Shown: positions 19,841 through 29,474 of the stretch, piece after piece
Position numbering within the stretch: the first letter of the stretch is position 1
How the letters are laid out: each line of letters opens with the position of its first letter
Assembly (NCBI GenBank): GCA_029775855.1
Contig: JARVJZ010000005.1
Location: forward strand, 62,001-126,000
Origin: Nitrososphaeria archaeon
GTDB taxonomy: Archaea > Thermoproteota > Nitrososphaeria > Nitrososphaerales > JAAOZN01
Direction: 5' to 3'
DNA: 64,000 bases
The notes under the pieces: generated by a model
Seen by the model: only the letters and a program-made list of their open reading frames with translations
The model's database searches: none
Told to the model about the DNA's origin: nothing
Program-made: the position numbers and the translations under genes

Positions 19841-20755
19841 TTATCTTACACCCAACGCCTTGACGACCTTCTCAGCAAGAAGTTCACCAGCAGCGTCTTG
19901 CGCCTCAACCGTCTGCGCACCTATGTGTGGTGTGCAAACGACATTAGGCAACTTAACGGCTTCGGTGGTTGGGGGTTCGTGTTCAAATACATCTAGCGCT
20001 GCGCCGGCCAGCCACCCCTCTTTAAGCGCCATGTATAGGGCTTCTTCGTCGACTACCTCACCCCTTGAAGCATTTATCAGATAGGCGCCTTTCTTCATCT
20101 TCGCAAATCTCTCTCTATTCATCATATGCCTAGTTTCCGGGGTCAGCGGGACATGTAATGTAACGAAGTCTGAATTGGAGAGCAAAGTATCTAGGTCTAC
20201 TACCTGCGCATCAAGAGACTTCACAAGCTGCTCTGGGAGTTGAATTACATCATATACAAGTATCTTCATGCCGAAGGCCTTTGCCAACGCTCCAACTCTG
20301 CTCCCTATTCTGCCTAAGCCGACTATGCCTAGTGTTTTACCCTTCAGCTCAATTCCCATCATCTCACCTTTTAGCCATCGTCCTTCTTTCAAACCCCTGT
20401 CTCCAATCGGGATCTTTCTGGCGAGGCTCAGCATGAAACCAAGCACCAACTCAGCTACCGCTTCTGTTGAGGATTCTGGCGTGTTGAGCACGACTATACC
20501 CCTCTTGGCAGCAGCCTCTGTATCTATATTATCTAACCCAACGCCAGCTCGACCTATTACACGCAGCTTCTTACCAGCATCTATCACCGACGAAGTAATC
20601 TTTGTCCTACTTCTAACCACGACAGCATCAAACTCAGATATCTGCTTGATCAACTCATCAGCAGAGATCTTCGGCTGATAGGACACCTCAAGACCAGCAG
20701 ACTTCAGAATATCTATACACTTACTTGATACCGGGTCGCAAACCAGTACCTTCAA
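19841..20755 (-). CDS. serA: D-3-phosphoglycerate dehydrogenase-like
   Basis: VIGRAGVGLDNIDTEAAAKRGIVVLNTPESST; GIVGLGRIGSRVG. Confidence 0.88.
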   Translation of the reverse strand: MKVLVCDPVSSKCIDILKSAGLEVSYQPKISADELIKQISEFDAVVVRSRTKITSSVIDAGKKLRVIGRAGVGLDNIDTEAAAKRGIVVLNTPESSTEAVAELVLGFMLSLARKIPIGDRGLKEGRWLKGEMMGIELKGKTLGIVGLGRIGSRVGALAKAFGMKILVYDVIQLPEQLVKSLDAQVVDLDTLLSNSDFVTLHVPLTPETRHMMNRERFAKMKKGAYLINASRGEVVDEEALYMALKEGWLAGAALDVFEHEPPTTEAVKLPNVVCTPHIGAQTVEAQDAAGELLAEKVVKALGVR

Positions 20756-20817
20756 CCCGCATCAGAAAGAGCTTATCAGCATAACATGCTTTTATATCCT
20801 ACGCTTCCTCAGAATCC

Positions 20818-22026
20818 TTGATGCTAGTAGGTATAGTCGGCAAACCTAACACCGGCAAATCAACCTTCTTCAACGCAGCAACTCTGATGAATGTACCAAT
20901 GGCTAGCTACCCTTTCACAACGATACAGCCAAACTATGGTGTAGCCTATCTTAGAAAAGATTGTGTCTGCAAAAGGCTCAATGTAAAAGATAACCCAGTA
21001 AACTCGGTCTGCGTGAATGGTGTTAGATTAATACCAGTCAAACTCGTGGATGTAGCGGGTCTAGTTCCAGGAGCGTCCCAGGGTCGAGGTTTAGGGAATA
21101 AGTTCCTTGATGATCTTAGGCAAGCCGATGCGTTAATACATGTTGTGGATGCTTCAGGCTCTACAGATGAAGAAGGTAGGGTCTGTGAGGCGGGCAGCCA
21201 TGACCCTTTGAAAGATGTAGAGTTTGTTGAAAGAGAATTTAACCTTTGGCTCAAGCAGATAATTTCAAAGGATTGGCAGAGAGTGGCAAGAACTGTTGAG
21301 GCAGGTGCAGGTAAGCTCGCACCTATGTTGGGTCAAAGGCTAAGCGGTTTATCGATAGGCGAGCAGATGATACAAGAAGCTATTGGAAAACTTGGATTAA
21401 AAGCTGAAAAACCAACCTTATGGTCTGAAGAGCAGATAGACCGCTTTATAGACTATTTGAGGAGAAGGTCTAAGCCAAGCCTCATAGCCGCAAATAAATG
21501 CGATTTACCAACAGCAGAAAAGAATATAATAAAACTTAAAGAGAGCGGCAGACTCGTCATACCCACCGCTTCCGAAGCCGAGCTCGTCTTAAGGAGAGCA
21601 GCAGAAAAAGGGCTCATAGATTATATCCCAGGAGATAGAGAATTTAAGATCAAAGATTCTACGAAACTTACAGCAGAGCAGAAGAAGGCGTTAGACTTCA
21701 TAGAGAACAGAGTATTGGCTAAATGGGGTTCAACAGGAGTCCAGCAGACGATTAACGCAGCATACTTTGAACTCTTAAACAGTATAGTTGTATATCCGGT
21801 GGAAGATGAATCTAAGCTTTCGGATAAAAAAGGGAACGTTTTGCCAGACGCTAAGGTGGTTAGACGAGGCACCACAGCAAGAGACCTTGCCTACATCATA
21901 CATACAGAGCTCGGTGAAACCTTCCTATATGCGGTCGATGCTCTTACTGGTGTGAGATTGGGTGCTGATCATGTGCTGGAAGATGGGCAGGTAGTTAAGA
22001 TTGTGGCTGCTGGTAAGCGTGGTTAG
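20818..22026 (+). CDS. ychF: YchF-type Obg-like GTPase/ATPase
   Basis: GIVGKPNTGKSTFFNAATL; LVDVAGLVPGASQGRGLGNKFLDDLR; C-terminal TGS domain. Confidence 0.93.
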   Translation: MMLVGIVGKPNTGKSTFFNAATLMNVPMASYPFTTIQPNYGVAYLRKDCVCKRLNVKDNPVNSVCVNGVRLIPVKLVDVAGLVPGASQGRGLGNKFLDDLRQADALIHVVDASGSTDEEGRVCEAGSHDPLKDVEFVEREFNLWLKQIISKDWQRVARTVEAGAGKLAPMLGQRLSGLSIGEQMIQEAIGKLGLKAEKPTLWSEEQIDRFIDYLRRRSKPSLIAANKCDLPTAEKNIIKLKESGRLVIPTASEAELVLRRAAEKGLIDYIPGDREFKIKDSTKLTAEQKKALDFIENRVLAKWGSTGVQQTINAAYFELLNSIVVYPVEDESKLSDKKGNVLPDAKVVRRGTTARDLAYIIHTELGETFLYAVDALTGVRLGADHVLEDGQVVKIVAAGKRG

Positions 22027-22733
22027 TTTTGTGAAGACTCTTCTTCTAATTCATCTTCCTCTTCTTCTACTTCTTCTCCAGTAGCGGTTGCTTCTACTAT
22101 ACTCGTAGCTGAAGCCATTATGGGTATTCCTTTAACGATTTTGAATTTACTTATCCCCACGTGTCTTAATGCTGCAACCTTTCTAGCCTCATTATATATA
22201 TCTGAGCCGATTTTACTTAAAACAGCTTCTTGCACAAATTGGTCATAAGTTAAAGATGAAGTCTTCTCTGTGAGCACCTTATCAGCTACTAATCTTACAG
22301 AATGCTTTTTTGATGAGTTTACTCTCTTTTGAGTAAACGCTATGACGTACACTCTTACAGTTATCCCATCTTTGGTTATGTAATCTTTTATAAAGTTAAT
22401 CATCGATGAGCCTCTTCGCACAAGGCTTCTCAAATACTCTCTAGAATACTCATATGCTTTAAGGATGGATTTTGCTACGCCGTCTTGAATTTCTGTTATT
22501 TGGAAGTATAGTTTGTATACATACTGCTGTGGGTCTTGCTTGACGATGTCGTAAAGTGTTGTCTCTACAACTCGCCCTACAGCTTTATCTGGGTCTGTAG
22601 CTGGTATATAGCCTACTTGTGTGCTGCCAAAGGATGGTGGAGCCTCAACTATCAACCAAGTCTTATCCCGCCATTTATCCTTGATCTTTCCGGACTTCTG
22701 ACGCTTCGGCATACTAAACAGCCAAGCCCACAA
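22023..22733 (-). CDS. rps3ae: Ribosomal protein S3Ae
   Basis: DKWRDKTWLIVEAPPSFGSTQVGYIPATDPDKAVGRVVETTLYDI; acidic C-tail. Confidence 0.93.
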   Translation of the reverse strand: MWAWLFSMPKRQKSGKIKDKWRDKTWLIVEAPPSFGSTQVGYIPATDPDKAVGRVVETTLYDIVKQDPQQYVYKLYFQITEIQDGVAKSILKAYEYSREYLRSLVRRGSSMINFIKDYITKDGITVRVYVIAFTQKRVNSSKKHSVRLVADKVLTEKTSSLTYDQFVQEAVLSKIGSDIYNEARKVAALRHVGISKFKIVKGIPIMASATSIVEATATGEEVEEEEDELEEESSQN

Positions 22734-22734
22734 C

Positions 22735-24030
22735 CTACTTAGATTTAAGCCCTACTCTACCAGACAAGACTAGCCTCTCATCCCCAAAGTATGGTATAAG
22801 AACCTTCGGGATGTTTATCGAATTATCTTCGTTCTGATTATTCTCCAAGATAGCTATCAGCGTTCTTTCGGTTGCGACCAGCGTGCTGTTAAGGGTGTGA
22901 ACAAACTTTGACTCTTCATTGGGCTTATCTCTATATTTTATTCTTAATCCACGAGCTTGGTAGTCTAAGCAATTACTGCAGGAGACAACCTCCCTATATG
23001 TGTTCTGGGCTGGAAACCAAGCTTCCAAATCGTAGGTCTTTGCAGCCGTCTTACCCAAATCTCCTGTGCATAGTAGGACAACTCTATATGGAATCTCTAA
23101 CGATTGGAAAAACTCTTCAGCGTTGCGTAAAAGTAGTTCGTGCTCTCTCCATGAATCTTCTGGTTTAGAGAAGATAAACTGCTCAACCTTTTCAAACTGA
23201 TGAACCCTAAAGATCCCTTTCGTATCACGCCCATGCGCCCCCGCTTCTTTTCTGAAGCAAGGACTTACACCTCCATATCTTAGGGGTAGTAGAAAACCAT
23301 CTAATATTTCATCCATATGCATAGCAGCTATCGCGTGTTCAGAGGTTCCAATAAGGTAGAGGTCTTCACCTTCTATTTTATAGATTACATCCTCAAAATC
23401 CGAAAGTATTACAGCGCCCTCTATTGCCTCCCTTTTTAGCATGTAAGGTGGCTGCAGAAGTAGGAAGCCTCTCTGCTTTAAGAAATCAAGCGCATAGGAT
23501 ATTAAAGCATAGTTTAATCTGACTAGATTATCTTTTAGATAGTAGAATCTTGAGCCAGCCACTTTTGCTGCTCTATCTGTATCGATGATGTCTAACCATA
23601 TGCCTAAAGTTATGTGGTCTCTTGGTGGAATTTGGAGCGGTTTAGGTTCACCCCACCTTCTAATGACGACGTTATCTGACTCATCTTTCCCTACTGGTAC
23701 TGATTCGTGTATAAGGTTAGGGAGGGACTTTAACATGTTGTTTACTTCTTGGTCAAGTGCCTTTGCTTCCGAGTCTAATTGCTCTATTCTATCTGATATC
23801 TCTTTGACGGTATGGAGTTTTTCGAGGGTGTCTCTGCCTTCTTTTTTCGCTTGCGCTATCTGTAAAGAGATCAAGTTTCTTTGATGCTTAAGCCTCTGAA
23901 CTTCTGTGAGTAGCTGCCTCCTTTTAGCATCCTTTTTTAAAAGTTCTTCGAGTGGAAAGGAGATGTTCCTTTTTTCAAGCATATCCTTTATTATCTCTGG
24001 GTGTTCTCTTACCAGTCTAAGGTCAAGCAT
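22735..24030 (-). CDS. serS: Seryl-tRNA synthetase
   Basis: MLDLRLVREHPEIIKDMLEKRN; class II motifs FRKEAGAHGRDTKGIFRVHQFEKVEQ. Confidence 0.97.
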   Translation of the reverse strand: MLDLRLVREHPEIIKDMLEKRNISFPLEELLKKDAKRRQLLTEVQRLKHQRNLISLQIAQAKKEGRDTLEKLHTVKEISDRIEQLDSEAKALDQEVNNMLKSLPNLIHESVPVGKDESDNVVIRRWGEPKPLQIPPRDHITLGIWLDIIDTDRAAKVAGSRFYYLKDNLVRLNYALISYALDFLKQRGFLLLQPPYMLKREAIEGAVILSDFEDVIYKIEGEDLYLIGTSEHAIAAMHMDEILDGFLLPLRYGGVSPCFRKEAGAHGRDTKGIFRVHQFEKVEQFIFSKPEDSWREHELLLRNAEEFFQSLEIPYRVVLLCTGDLGKTAAKTYDLEAWFPAQNTYREVVSCSNCLDYQARGLRIKYRDKPNEESKFVHTLNSTLVATERTLIAILENNQNEDNSINIPKVLIPYFGDERLVLSGRVGLKSK

Positions 24031-24278
24031 CAGGTCTTCACCACATTTATCGAGTCCAAGGCTGAGTTTATATCCTCAAGCATTTCTTCTATGGTGGATA
24101 TTAAGGTTTCAAACTTGGATTCAGATTTAACTTCTATGGTCATTTTGCACCCTATCAAATCCATTCTAATGTGGAGCCCCTTTGGTAGGTTAGTGTTATC
24201 TGGATATAGGGCGTTGTAGAGTGCTTTAAGCAGATTCTGGTCGAGACTTGTTATCTCTAAGTTTATTTTAGAGATCAA
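24030..24278 (-). CDS. pcc1: KEOPS complex subunit Pcc1
   Basis: 82 aa Pcc1-like: LLKALYNALYPDNTNLPKGLHIRMDLIGCKMTIEVKSES...; KEOPS neighbourhood. Confidence 0.8.
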   Translation of the reverse strand: MISKINLEITSLDQNLLKALYNALYPDNTNLPKGLHIRMDLIGCKMTIEVKSESKFETLISTIEEMLEDINSALDSINVVKT

Positions 24279-25665
24279 CGTTTAGACCTTCTTGGAGTAC
24301 CTCCACTAACTTACTTGGCTCCATGTAGATTAGAGTTGCTCCTCCGGCTGCTTTATGCCCCCCTCCTTGACCATTAACCTTTTCAGCCACTTTTCTTAAT
24401 GTAAGCCCGATGTTCACTTGCCCCTTGAATGCTGCACCTATTCTTGCAGAAACTCTTAGATTTCCTTCTTTTGTTTTAGTGGTTAAAAATAGTGGTTTCT
24501 CTGAAAATTTGGGTACACTTGAGAGTATGGATGAAAGTGAGCCAAGCATCTCAGCGTTAACTAAACCTTCGGCTACAATTAGGTTAAAGAGTTGATGCTT
24601 TATGATTCTAGTTTCATCTTCGGTAAGCACCTTGACCAACCTACTTATAGTCTGCCGGTATTCTGCAAGAACCTTTTCAGCTTCGCTCAGAGAATAACCT
24701 CGATCACCTAAGCATAGACCTATTGCAAGCCCAGCTTTACCCATCCTACCACAAGCATTAAGAAGTGTGCCAAACTCTCTAGCATCCCTTAGCGGTGAGA
24801 ATTCATCCTCCTTAACCAAAGTGTATATGTAGCCTACGAGCTCGTCAACACCTCTCCCACCTATGTATGGAAGAAGCACTTCAACGATCTTCTGCTTCTC
24901 CTCTATCGTAAGCTCAGCTAATGTGCGCCAGCGATCATCCTCTCTTAATTTGATGCCTCCTGCATTCAACGCATTTAGGCAGGCTTCTCGATTGCCGCTT
25001 AACCCGTGTATGTAAGGTGTTGTTGTAGCAGCTAATGCTTCGTGCACAGCTCTGGTCTCACGCCCGTAGAAGAGTAGATCTACACTATCATTTATTAAAC
25101 CAGCTTCTTTAGATACTTCAAGAACTACTTTGTTAGCACCTGTTAACGCTCTCCTCTCTCCTTGATCCTGCTTATCAGCTAAAGCAGCTACTACTGGAAG
25201 CCAGCTGAAGTTTTTGATGCTATGGTCTATGTTGGCTGCGACATAGTAGGATAGGGTTGCTGCACAAGCATCTACGCCACCGTCAAAACCGTATGCCCAA
25301 GCGTTCAAGATGGAAGGGTGCTCAAGCTCCTCTTGCGGAACTTGGTGGTGGTCTATAAGAACCCACTTTGAGCCTAGATTTGTTTCTATATCTTTAAGCA
25401 TCCCTCCACCCATTTCACAGAGTATATAGAGGTCGTATTCGCTTTCCTTTAATGCTTGGAGTGCTTGTATGCTTAGGTCGTTGTATATCCGTATTGTGTA
25501 AGGTGCTTCTAGACATCTTAAGGAGTTTGCGATTAGGCTTGCTGAAGATATGCCGTCAGCATCGATATGGCCTATGATGATTATACGCTGCCTACGCTCT
25601 GCTACTTCTACTATCCTCTCAGCTATGTGCGCGGCTTTTGTCTTTAGGGATTCGAAGTTACCCAA
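24268..25665 (-). CDS. DHH-family phosphoesterase / archaeal RecJ-like exonuclease
   Basis: GHIDADGISSASLIANSL, VLIDHHQVP; C-terminal GGGHKAAGGA. Confidence 0.9.
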   Translation of the reverse strand: MGNFESLKTKAAHIAERIVEVAERRQRIIIIGHIDADGISSASLIANSLRCLEAPYTIRIYNDLSIQALQALKESEYDLYILCEMGGGMLKDIETNLGSKWVLIDHHQVPQEELEHPSILNAWAYGFDGGVDACAATLSYYVAANIDHSIKNFSWLPVVAALADKQDQGERRALTGANKVVLEVSKEAGLINDSVDLLFYGRETRAVHEALAATTTPYIHGLSGNREACLNALNAGGIKLREDDRWRTLAELTIEEKQKIVEVLLPYIGGRGVDELVGYIYTLVKEDEFSPLRDAREFGTLLNACGRMGKAGLAIGLCLGDRGYSLSEAEKVLAEYRQTISRLVKVLTEDETRIIKHQLFNLIVAEGLVNAEMLGSLSSILSSVPKFSEKPLFLTTKTKEGNLRVSARIGAAFKGQVNIGLTLRKVAEKVNGQGGGHKAAGGATLIYMEPSKLVEVLQEGLNVDL

Positions 25666-25678
25666 CTCTAACTATCGT

Positions 25679-26158
25679 TTATGCTAGCTGTGCTATAACG
25701 GCGGAATACTTCCAATCTGGGCTGATGCGTCCTATTCTCTTATAATATTTTGAGAGCCTGTGTATCTTTGCCTCCAGTAGTTCCAGTGAACGAACATTCT
25801 TTCTATCGTTTTTGTGAACTCTAAGGTGTTCTTGAAGACGCGTCGCTCGATTGATCAACCTCTCCAAATCTTCTGGGTGATCGCTTAACAGATTATTCTC
25901 CTTAAGCACCTCTGTTATTGATTTGCCTAAGATGGGTTTAACAAGAGGTATATTATATTCGTCTCTAAGTCTAACACCAATCTCAGAAGGCTTTAATCCA
26001 CTTTTAGCCAGCTTCACAATTAGCGCTTCAACTTCTTCTGGGCTATGGGTAACCCAGCTAGGAACCCTCTTTGAAGTCGGTCTAATTGAATGCGACTTCC
26101 CCTTTCTGTGAGAGTGTATCCTCGCCAAAGTCTCTGTTACAGCGCCTACATTACCCAC
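25679..26158 (-). CDS. rps15: Ribosomal protein S15
   Basis: GKSHSIRPTSKRVPSWVTHSPEEVEALIVKLAKSGLKPSEIGVRLRDEYNIP. Confidence 0.96.
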   Translation of the reverse strand: MGNVGAVTETLARIHSHRKGKSHSIRPTSKRVPSWVTHSPEEVEALIVKLAKSGLKPSEIGVRLRDEYNIPLVKPILGKSITEVLKENNLLSDHPEDLERLINRATRLQEHLRVHKNDRKNVRSLELLEAKIHRLSKYYKRIGRISPDWKYSAVIAQLA

Positions 26159-26178
26159 AACATAAACCTTACGGATAA

Positions 26179-26757
26179 CTATTTGTATTCTTCAAGTAGC
26201 ATAGACGCTAAAAGGCGAGCCGCCTTAGCTCGATGCGAAAACATATTTTTCTCTACAACGCTCATCTCTGCGAAGGTCTTTGAGCATCCTTTCGGTATAA
26301 ATATTGGGTCGAAGCCGAACCCACCACATCCTCGCGCCTCCTCTGCTATCGTTCCTTCACACGAGCCTCTGCATAGTTTTAATGAGCCTTCTTCGTTGAT
26401 GTATGCTATCTGTGAGATAAATTCTGCTTCTCTATTACTTTGACCAAACATAAGCTTTAGAACACCATCTACACCTATCGTCTTATAGACGAATGATGAA
26501 TAAGGGCCTGGGAAGCCATTTAATATCTTCACAAAGAGCCCCGCATCCTCTACAAAGAGTGGTTTCTTTAAAGTTTGGTAAGCATATAATGCGCTTTCTC
26601 TTGCTATTTCCCCTATATCTTCGCTCTGTATTTCGCGCTTCTTTATTTGTGATACGACTATTGAGATATCGTAGGTGGAAAGCACATTCTCAATCTCCTT
26701 TGCTTTATTGATGTTGCTGGTCACGAAGATTATGCTTAGCTTAAACGACTCTGGCAT
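26179..26757 (-). CDS. XTP/dITP pyrophosphatase (HAM1/RdgB family)
   Basis: IIFVTSNINKAKEIENVL; GFGFDPIFIPKGCSKTFAEMS. Confidence 0.94.
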   Translation of the reverse strand: MPESFKLSIIFVTSNINKAKEIENVLSTYDISIVVSQIKKREIQSEDIGEIARESALYAYQTLKKPLFVEDAGLFVKILNGFPGPYSSFVYKTIGVDGVLKLMFGQSNREAEFISQIAYINEEGSLKLCRGSCEGTIAEEARGCGGFGFDPIFIPKGCSKTFAEMSVVEKNMFSHRAKAARLLASMLLEEYK

Positions 26758-27376
26758 ATCTTCCTCTACGCTCTATCTCACGAATTTTCACTTTAAGAAT
26801 GTTAACGACTTCAGCGCCAAGTATTGAGCTGTAGCCGTTTAACACTGAGTTGAAGAAGGCATCTGCTTTATCGGTGTATGTGCTGAGCAACACGCTCTTA
26901 AGTAGGTGTAGATCGACAGCCCTATCTTCTATCTTCTTGGAGGTAAAAGATAACCCAAAGTCGATAACTACAAGCCCTTTTTTTGATAAAATAAAGTTAG
27001 AAGGTGTTAGATCGCTATGCATGATATCACCTTGATGTAGAAGCGCTATAACCTTCCCCATCTGCTCACAGAGCTTTAAGCATTCATCATACGCTCTACT
27101 TAAAAGCAGTTCTTTAAGCCGTATCCCTTCAATAAACTGCATAATCAGCTCAGCACCCTTAGGGTCCACATAATAGACTACAGGAGTTAAGACGCCGCAT
27201 TCACGCGCCTTCTTCAAGAATAGGGCTTCGTGCGATGTTCTGTAGGTTCTGAGGGCCTGATCAAGTTTAGGTTGAAGATAAGATTTTGAGACCCTAACTT
27301 TCTTAACAGCTGGTAACCCAACCCAATCTATCAGATATAGGTCTGCTTCAGCACCTTTCTTCATCAGCTTCTCCAA
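26741..27376 (-). CDS. bud32: KEOPS kinase Bud32
   Basis: GAEADLYLIDW, IMHSDLTPSNFIL, VVIDFGLSF, DLHLLKSVLLSTY. Confidence 0.94.
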   Translation of the reverse strand: MEKLMKKGAEADLYLIDWVGLPAVKKVRVSKSYLQPKLDQALRTYRTSHEALFLKKARECGVLTPVVYYVDPKGAELIMQFIEGIRLKELLLSRAYDECLKLCEQMGKVIALLHQGDIMHSDLTPSNFILSKKGLVVIDFGLSFTSKKIEDRAVDLHLLKSVLLSTYTDKADAFFNSVLNGYSSILGAEVVNILKVKIREIERRGRYARVV

Positions 27377-28374
27377 GGTGTATCTACCGAATCAAGCCTC
27401 CAAGACTGCCTTATCACACTCTTCTCCAAAGGTATAAAGACACCTGTACTGAATGCCAAAAGTCCAGCCCAAGCGATTTGAGCACCACAGTCCCCAGCGA
27501 ATCTACTCGACACAGCACAGAACTTGGCATTATGCCTTAAAGCGACAGCATTAAGCATCTCACAAAGCCTTCTGTTCGCAGCCACACCACCAGCTACCAG
27601 AAGTTCACTCTTTTCAGTAAAAGCCAGCGCCCTCTCTGTTACTTCGCAGAGCATAGCAAAGCCAGTTTCTTGAAGCGAATATGCTAGATCTTCCAAAGAT
27701 TCACCTGATGCCAGCATATTCTTCGCAGCTGTTAAGATGCCTGAAAAGGAGACATCGTTGCCTTTCACAGTATAAGGTAGGCTTATATATCTTTCAGCAG
27801 CTTTTGCGAGCTCTTCAAGTTTTCTGCCGGCTGGTGAAGCGAAGCCTGCTGCTCTGCCGAATTGATCTAGAAGCTGACCAATGGTTATGTCAAGAGTTTC
27901 ACCGAAGATCCTCCACCTTCCATACGAGTGCGCTGATATAAGTGTGTGGCCACCTGAAACTAACAGAACAAGCGGGTCTGAAAAGCCGGCTTCAAGAGCC
28001 GCTATTTCTATATGACCAACCGCGTGATTAACTGGTATAAGAGGTAAATTAAAGTAAGATGCTATCGCTCTAGCTACAGTAGCACCAACTCTCAGACAAG
28101 GGCCTAAGCCTGGTCCTGCAGAGTATGCTATGAACGACAGATCTCTAGCTTTTATTCCCGCGCCTCGTAAAGCTTCATCTATTACATTAGCAGCCTTTTC
28201 TGAATGGTGTCTTGACGCCTCTCTGGGGTGTATGCCTGAGCCTTGCGGTGGTATATAAACTGATTTAGCGTCTGTCAAGATTCTACCCGTTGAGTCAACT
28301 ACCGAAGCTCCAAAGGTGTGTGCTGTAGATTCTATACCTAATCCGTAAACTATCTTCTTCCCGGTTTTATTCAT
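27364..28374 (-). CDS. kae1: KEOPS subunit Kae1 (tRNA t6A threonylcarbamoyltransferase)
   Basis: GLGIESTAHTFGASVV, HHSEKAANVIDEAL, PVNHAVGHIEI. Start at MNKTGKK (28374) rather than listed 28431. Confidence 0.95.
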   Translation of the reverse strand: MNKTGKKIVYGLGIESTAHTFGASVVDSTGRILTDAKSVYIPPQGSGIHPREASRHHSEKAANVIDEALRGAGIKARDLSFIAYSAGPGLGPCLRVGATVARAIASYFNLPLIPVNHAVGHIEIAALEAGFSDPLVLLVSGGHTLISAHSYGRWRIFGETLDITIGQLLDQFGRAAGFASPAGRKLEELAKAAERYISLPYTVKGNDVSFSGILTAAKNMLASGESLEDLAYSLQETGFAMLCEVTERALAFTEKSELLVAGGVAANRRLCEMLNAVALRHNAKFCAVSSRFAGDCGAQIAWAGLLAFSTGVFIPLEKSVIRQSWRLDSVDTPWRS

Positions 28375-28399
28375 CTCCACACCAAGAGGATATATTTGG

Positions 28400-28966
28400 T
28401 TAGGTTGGTTTATGCGCTCTATAAAGATCACCTAGCAGCTCGATGTAAGGCTTTACTTCTATTAGAAAGTCATCAAACTTAGCTTTTTCGTAGTAGAATT
28501 CAACCCCACCACCTTTAACCACACACTTTGCTATAAGCACTATACCTTTGCTTCGCTCCGGCTTCTTTGGATCAAGCTCTGGAAAGTAGATTAGAGCGCC
28601 GTAGCCGACCTTTTGGTCCTTCAGTTTGAAGATTAGATTATAGTACATGCTCATCGTCTTTGTGAATTCTCTCATCTGCTTCTTTCTGCTTTCTGAGCGT
28701 TTAACTTCTTCGAAGTCTCCGCTGGTAAGTGTGTTGACCATTTCTTTAAGAAACTTTAGTTCTGGTATTCTTTTTGTGTACCCCCCGTATTCTATCGGTA
28801 TCTCATATACTGAGTGCATAACCGTATCCCAATCATCTATGTATCTGAATTTTTTCCCCGATTCTAGAAACATTTCTCGTCTAAGTTGCTCTTCTAGCAG
28901 ATCTTCTATCCTTAGGTCTCCGGTCGTCTTCTTTTTTTGACTCAAATCTATATCCCTTCTCCACAT
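28400..28966 (-). CDS. Conserved-looking hypothetical protein upstream of kae1
   Basis: 188 aa ORF, no recognisable domain; same strand and adjacent to kae1. Confidence 0.65.
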   Translation of the reverse strand: MWRRDIDLSQKKKTTGDLRIEDLLEEQLRREMFLESGKKFRYIDDWDTVMHSVYEIPIEYGGYTKRIPELKFLKEMVNTLTSGDFEEVKRSESRKKQMREFTKTMSMYYNLIFKLKDQKVGYGALIYFPELDPKKPERSKGIVLIAKCVVKGGGVEFYYEKAKFDDFLIEVKPYIELLGDLYRAHKPT

Positions 28967-29027
28967 ACTTACCAGTAACCGATATGAATAAAGATATAGG
29001 TGGCATGTCTGATAAGCGGTTAGACGC

Positions 29028-29474
29028 TTGACTAAGATTGTATTTATGTCTGCGGAGGTTTCATTTCATCTACATGCTACAGAGGATGAAGAGAGGTGTT
29101 TATCAACATTCGCAGAGACATTAGGTATAGAGCCGCAGCAATTCGCTAAGAGCGTTCTTACTGGGCATTATGGTAATGAAGTTAAAAGGTATGTAGCACA
29201 CTTAACAGGTCAAAAGGCTGACGATTGGGGTAGGCTCCTCATATCCAAATTAGATGAGGAAGATAGAAAACATATTGCGCGTGAAGTAGAAAGGCATGTT
29301 GACGAGCATGGTAAGCTCTATCTACGATTAGATAAACAGAGTTTAGTAGATGGTTCAGTTAGGTTAGGTTCTAGTGATGTTGTAAGGGTGAAGTTAAAGC
29401 CTAGGTTTAGGTGGAATACGCTTAAGATGTATGATGAATTTGCGCGCCTTTTTCTTGAGGCGCGTAAAGGTTAG
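29028..29474 (+). CDS. RNA-binding protein, COG1325-like exosome-associated family
   Basis: VSFHLHATEDEERCLSTFAETLGI...GHYGNEV; RLDKQSLVDGSVRLGSSDVVRVKLKPRF. Confidence 0.75.
   Translation: MTKIVFMSAEVSFHLHATEDEERCLSTFAETLGIEPQQFAKSVLTGHYGNEVKRYVAHLTGQKADDWGRLLISKLDEEDRKHIAREVERHVDEHGKLYLRLDKQSLVDGSVRLGSSDVVRVKLKPRFRWNTLKMYDEFARLFLEARKG

Noticed and set aside
28967-29027. GTCTGATAAGCGGTTAGAC inverted repeat
   Set aside because: Only ~4-bp arms; expected by chance.
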